A DNA stretch of 7,987 nt, from NCBI GenBank assembly GCA_900557385.1, contig USSP01000078.1:1-7987 (forward strand), read 5' to 3'. The notes beneath the pieces were generated by a model, which was not told where the DNA came from, did no database searches, and saw only the letters and a program-made list of their open reading frames with translations. The stretch's first letter is position 1, and every line of letters begins with the position of its first letter. This DNA comes from an uncultured Lachnospiraceae bacterium. GTDB lineage: Bacteria > Bacillota > Clostridia > Lachnospirales > Lachnospiraceae. Below are positions 5,413-7,987 of the stretch, in pieces. A program made the translations under genes and the position numbers.

Positions 5413-6912
5413 ATGAAAATTGATTTTGAATACGGTCAGGGAACGATGTCAGCAGAATTGCCGGGAAATACGGATATTTTCATTCCGGGAGAAACGGTGA
5501 AGGATCCGGATTACATCCCGGAGGACAAATTGGAAGAGGCCTATCTGGAAAGCCTTGCCCATCCCATCGGAATGCCTACCTTAACAGAACTGGCACATAA
5601 AGGAAGTACGGTAACTTTTGTAGTTCCCGATCGTGTAAAGGGTGGTGAGCAGGCAACCAGTCACAGAAAATTAAGCATTAAATACATTTTAAGAGAGCTT
5701 TATGCCGCAGGTGTTGAGAAGAAAGATATTCTCTTCATTATTTCCAACGGCTTACATCCCAGAAGCAAGGAATCGGATGCCAAGGCTATTTTCGGCGAAG
5801 AGTTATTTAATGAATTCTGGCATACGGGACAGATCATCAGTCATGACAGTGAAGACCAGGAGCATATGGTATATCTCGAAACCACACACAGAGGAGATCC
5901 GGTATACATGAACAAATATGTATACGATTGCGATATTCCCATTCTCATCGGTCATGTACAGGGAAACCCTTATGGTGGATATTCCGGCGGATATAAGCAT
6001 AGTGCCACCGGCATCACAAACTGGAAATGTATTGCAAGTCATCACGTTCCTTCCGTTATGCACAGAGATGATTTCACACCGGTCAATGGCGGAAGTCTGA
6101 TGCGGAATAAATTCGATGAGATCAGCATGCATATGGAAGAAAAAATGGGACATCCCTTCTTCTGCTGCGATGCGGTTCTTGACACCAATTCCAGACAGAT
6201 TGCCATTTATTCCGGCTATGCCAAGGAGATGATGCCCATCAGCTGGAAAATCGCAGATAAGAGAACTTATGTGCACTGGGCAGAGAAAAAATATGATATA
6301 CTGGTATTTGGTATGCCGCAGAAATTCCATTATGGGGATGGAATGGGAACCAATCCCATTATGATGATGCAGGCTTTAAGTGCCCAGGTATTACGTTTCA
6401 AACGTGTGATGAGTGACCATTGCGTCATTATCTGTGCTTCCACCTGTAATGGCTATTTTCATGATGAATTATGGCCCTACCTGCGGGAACTCTATACCAT
6501 GTTCCAGCATGATCATATGAATGAACTCCCGGATATGAACCGTTATGGGGAATATTTTGCAACCAATGAAGAATATATCCGGAAATATCGTTTCTGCAAT
6601 GCATTCCATCCTTTCCATGGTTTCTCTATGATGTCCTGTGGACATATTGCGGAGATGAATACCAGTGCCATCTATATGGTAGGTGCCGAGGAGCCTGGAT
6701 ATGCCAGAGGAATGGGACTGAAGACAAGAGCAACCTTTGAAGAGGCAATTGCCGATGCAAAGAAAAAATATGTGGGAGAAAATCCGAATATTCTGGCTCT
6801 TCCGCTGACCTTTAAGAAGGCAGCAGTACATCTTTGCATGAAAAATCCGGACGAGGACTGCATGGATGAGTACGGACATCGTCATCATCATGGCGGGTGT
6901 GGGTGCTGTTAA
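5413..6912 (+). CDS. LarA-like nickel-pincer-nucleotide racemase/epimerase family enzyme, divergent, with His/Cys tail
   Basis: LarA-family enzymes use a nickel-pincer nucleotide for hydride transfer, racemising or epimerising alpha-hydroxyacids. The 499-residue protein starts MKIDFEYGQG, a family-like N-terminus, with GGAG 6 nt upstream; GTG 5377 and ATG 5401 are alternatives. Aligned by motif to Lactiplantibacillus LarA, cofactor residues persist: His115 (His108) in SNGLHP, Lys195 (Lys184) in YSGGYK, His211 (His200) in SHH, Gln320 (Gln295). Asp73 (Asp72) is also kept. However, Asn185 replaces catalytic His174, Lys76 replaces Arg75, and Ser323 replaces Lys298. The C-terminus carries HRHHHGGCGCC (489-499). 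It is the last gene of the aldolase-isomerase unit, so a sugar or sugar-acid substrate is likely. No LarB, LarC or LarE cofactor genes are in view. The family is confident; the reaction is unknown. Confidence 0.82.
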   Translation: MKIDFEYGQGTMSAELPGNTDIFIPGETVKDPDYIPEDKLEEAYLESLAHPIGMPTLTELAHKGSTVTFVVPDRVKGGEQATSHRKLSIKYILRELYAAGVEKKDILFIISNGLHPRSKESDAKAIFGEELFNEFWHTGQIISHDSEDQEHMVYLETTHRGDPVYMNKYVYDCDIPILIGHVQGNPYGGYSGGYKHSATGITNWKCIASHHVPSVMHRDDFTPVNGGSLMRNKFDEISMHMEEKMGHPFFCCDAVLDTNSRQIAIYSGYAKEMMPISWKIADKRTYVHWAEKKYDILVFGMPQKFHYGDGMGTNPIMMMQALSAQVLRFKRVMSDHCVIICASTCNGYFHDELWPYLRELYTMFQHDHMNELPDMNRYGEYFATNEEYIRKYRFCNAFHPFHGFSMMSCGHIAEMNTSAIYMVGAEEPGYARGMGLKTRATFEEAIADAKKKYVGENPNILALPLTFKKAAVHLCMKNPDEDCMDEYGHRHHHGGCGCC

Positions 6913-6991
6913 TAAGGAGCAAAAAAAGCGATTTATGTAGTATTTTTCACTGTGTGCTTTGGCGCCTCCATTGTCCCCGCCTTTCAGGTAG

Positions 6992-7021
6992 AAAAAAGGG
7001 GAGAACTTATTTGTTCTCCCC
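6992..7021 (-). terminator. Intrinsic terminator of the symporter gene
   Basis: GGGGAGAAC (6998-7006) and GTTCTCCCC (7013-7021) form a 9-bp perfect stem with a 6-nt loop. Six A residues at 6992-6997 become a T-tract on the - strand, so it terminates leftward transcription. The symporter stop codon (7007-7009) falls within the loop. In the + direction no T-run follows, so it is not clearly a terminator for the LarA-like unit, for which I see none. Confidence 0.8.
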
Positions 7022-7987
7022 ATCTCCTAATGCCATGGATACCGGCACTTCTATTTTCTTATCATAACAGGCAAATGCACTGTCTACCAATTTCTTATCC
7101 AGCTTCGGCGTAAACAAACTTACCAGCGGAACCAGAACCAGCCCCGCAATCATGGCGAAAGCCCCACAATTAATGGGAGACTGTAACAGCACCGGGAAGG
7201 AACTGCGGAACAGCATGTTCAAAACCATAATCCCTGCACCGAAGATAAAGCTCACCCAGACAGAAGCCTTGGTCACACGCTTGGAATACAGACCGTACAG
7301 GAACGGTGCCAGAAAAGCACCGGCCAGTGCACCCCAGGATACCCCCATCAGCTGGGCGATAAAGGTGATATTGTTCTTGTACTGTATAATGGCAAGAATC
7401 GCAGAAATGGCAATAAATACCACGATTAACACACGGATGATGCGTACCTGCTTTTTGTCATCCATATCCTTTACCAGATTGTCTTTAATCAGGTCGATGG
7501 TCAAAGTGGAACTGGAAGCGATGACCAGAGAGGACAGGGTGGACATAGAAGCAGATAATACCAGGATGACCACCAGTCCGATAAGCAACGGAGAAAGGGT
7601 GGACAGCATGGTGGGAATGACACTGTCATAACCCTCTGCAGCGATATCGATCTGGTCGGAATACAGACGACCAAAGCCGCCCAGAAAATAGCAGCCGCCG
7701 GATACCACTACGGCAAACAGGGTAGAAATGACAGCACCCTTATGAATTACGTTTTCACTTTTGATGGCATAGAATTTCTGCACCATCTGCGGCAGCCCCC
7801 AGGTACCCAGGGAAGTCAGAATGACCACACCCAGCAGATTTAACGGATCAGGCCCGAAGAAAGAGGCAAAGACGCCGGGAGTCGTGGATGCAGCGGCATC
7901 CTCCACACGCGCCAGACTGTCCAAAGCACTTAGAAATCCACCGTTGGCGGACAGCACCGCAGCGATGACAACCGCGATACCGAATAA
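7007..7987 (-). CDS. Sodium:solute symporter family protein, PutP-like (N-terminus outside window)
   Basis: This is a secondary transporter of the SSS family that couples uptake of a solute to sodium across the cytoplasmic membrane. About 326 C-terminal residues are visible. The frame is open to the window edge (LFGIAVVIAAVLSANGG), so the GTG at 7957 is internal and the gene continues beyond. Full-length members have about 500 residues. The conserved segment GTWGLPQMVQKFYAIK is present. The sequence MSTLSS, about 7532-7550, corresponds to the PutP/SGLT region where Ser and Thr coordinate the sodium ion, and it is followed by SSSTLTIDL. Several long hydrophobic segments follow. The gene converges on the sugar operon, so a functional link is not implied. 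Substrate (proline, other amino acid, pantothenate, sugar) cannot be told from this part. Confidence 0.88.
   Translation of the reverse strand, partial: LFGIAVVIAAVLSANGGFLSALDSLARVEDAAASTTPGVFASFFGPDPLNLLGVVILTSLGTWGLPQMVQKFYAIKSENVIHKGAVISTLFAVVVSGGCYFLGGFGRLYSDQIDIAAEGYDSVIPTMLSTLSPLLIGLVVILVLSASMSTLSSLVIASSSTLTIDLIKDNLVKDMDDKKQVRIIRVLIVVFIAISAILAIIQYKNNITFIAQLMGVSWGALAGAFLAPFLYGLYSKRVTKASVWVSFIFGAGIMVLNMLFRSSFPVLLQSPINCGAFAMIAGLVLVPLVSLFTPKLDKKLVDSAFACYDKKIEVPVSMALGDGENK

Noticed and set aside
5803..7023. Long - strand open frames opposite the LarA-like gene
   Set aside because: They mirror codons of a well-supported + strand gene and have no family features; the second also crosses the double stop and terminator region.
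7152..7631. Open frame of 159 codons on the + strand opposite the symporter
   Set aside because: It is the complement of the conserved SSS coding sequence, with no sign of its own ribosome site or recognisable motifs.
1..7987. CRISPR array, insertion sequence or defence genes
   Set aside because: There are no regularly spaced repeats, no transposase and no nuclease-like proteins in the window.

Overview
The window looks like a chromosomal carbohydrate-utilisation locus from a Gram-positive, low-to-mid G+C Clostridia member, probably a gut Lachnospiraceae-type organism. The grounds are strong AAGGAGG ribosome sites 6-7 nt before most genes, a binding-protein-dependent sugar importer with no dedicated ATPase in view, and the style of the proteins. 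This placement is inference; no rRNA or marker gene is present.

Layout, + strand: the last codons of what is probably an extracellular sugar-binding lipoprotein (1-59), two sugar ABC permeases of the MalF/UgpA and MalG/UgpE types (56-991, 1005-1838), an intrinsic-terminator-like hairpin (1853-1886), then a phosphofructokinase-family kinase (1915-3078). The 252-nt gap that follows holds a 29-codon remnant resembling the N-terminus of a GH29 alpha-L-fucosidase (3105-3194), a perfect LacI-family-like operator palindrome (3179-3190), an extended -10 promoter (3221-3229) and a leader that can fold over its own Shine-Dalgarno. This leader feeds a second unit: class II ketose-bisphosphate aldolase (3331-4485), a divergent triose-phosphate isomerase (4501-5337) and a LarA-like nickel-pincer-nucleotide enzyme (5413-6912) with a His/Cys-rich tail. 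On the - strand, converging, lies the C-terminal two-thirds of a sodium:solute symporter (7007-7987, running off the window) with its own terminator.

How it may work together (inference): an imported sugar or sugar derivative is epimerised or redox-rearranged by the LarA-like enzyme, doubly phosphorylated by the PFK-family enzyme plus an unseen kinase, cleaved by the aldolase, and the three- or four-carbon product isomerised by the TPI-like enzyme. The kinase, isomerase and LarA-like proteins keep their family fold signatures but differ at substrate-determining positions. In the kinase the phosphoryl-donor motifs are mixed. In the isomerase the phosphate-binding glycines and serine are replaced. 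In the LarA-like protein, positions matching His174, Arg75 and Lys298 of Lactiplantibacillus LarA are Asn, Lys and Ser. This suggests a parallel upper-glycolysis route for a non-standard sugar rather than spare copies of glycolytic genes. The substrate cannot be read from the sequence.
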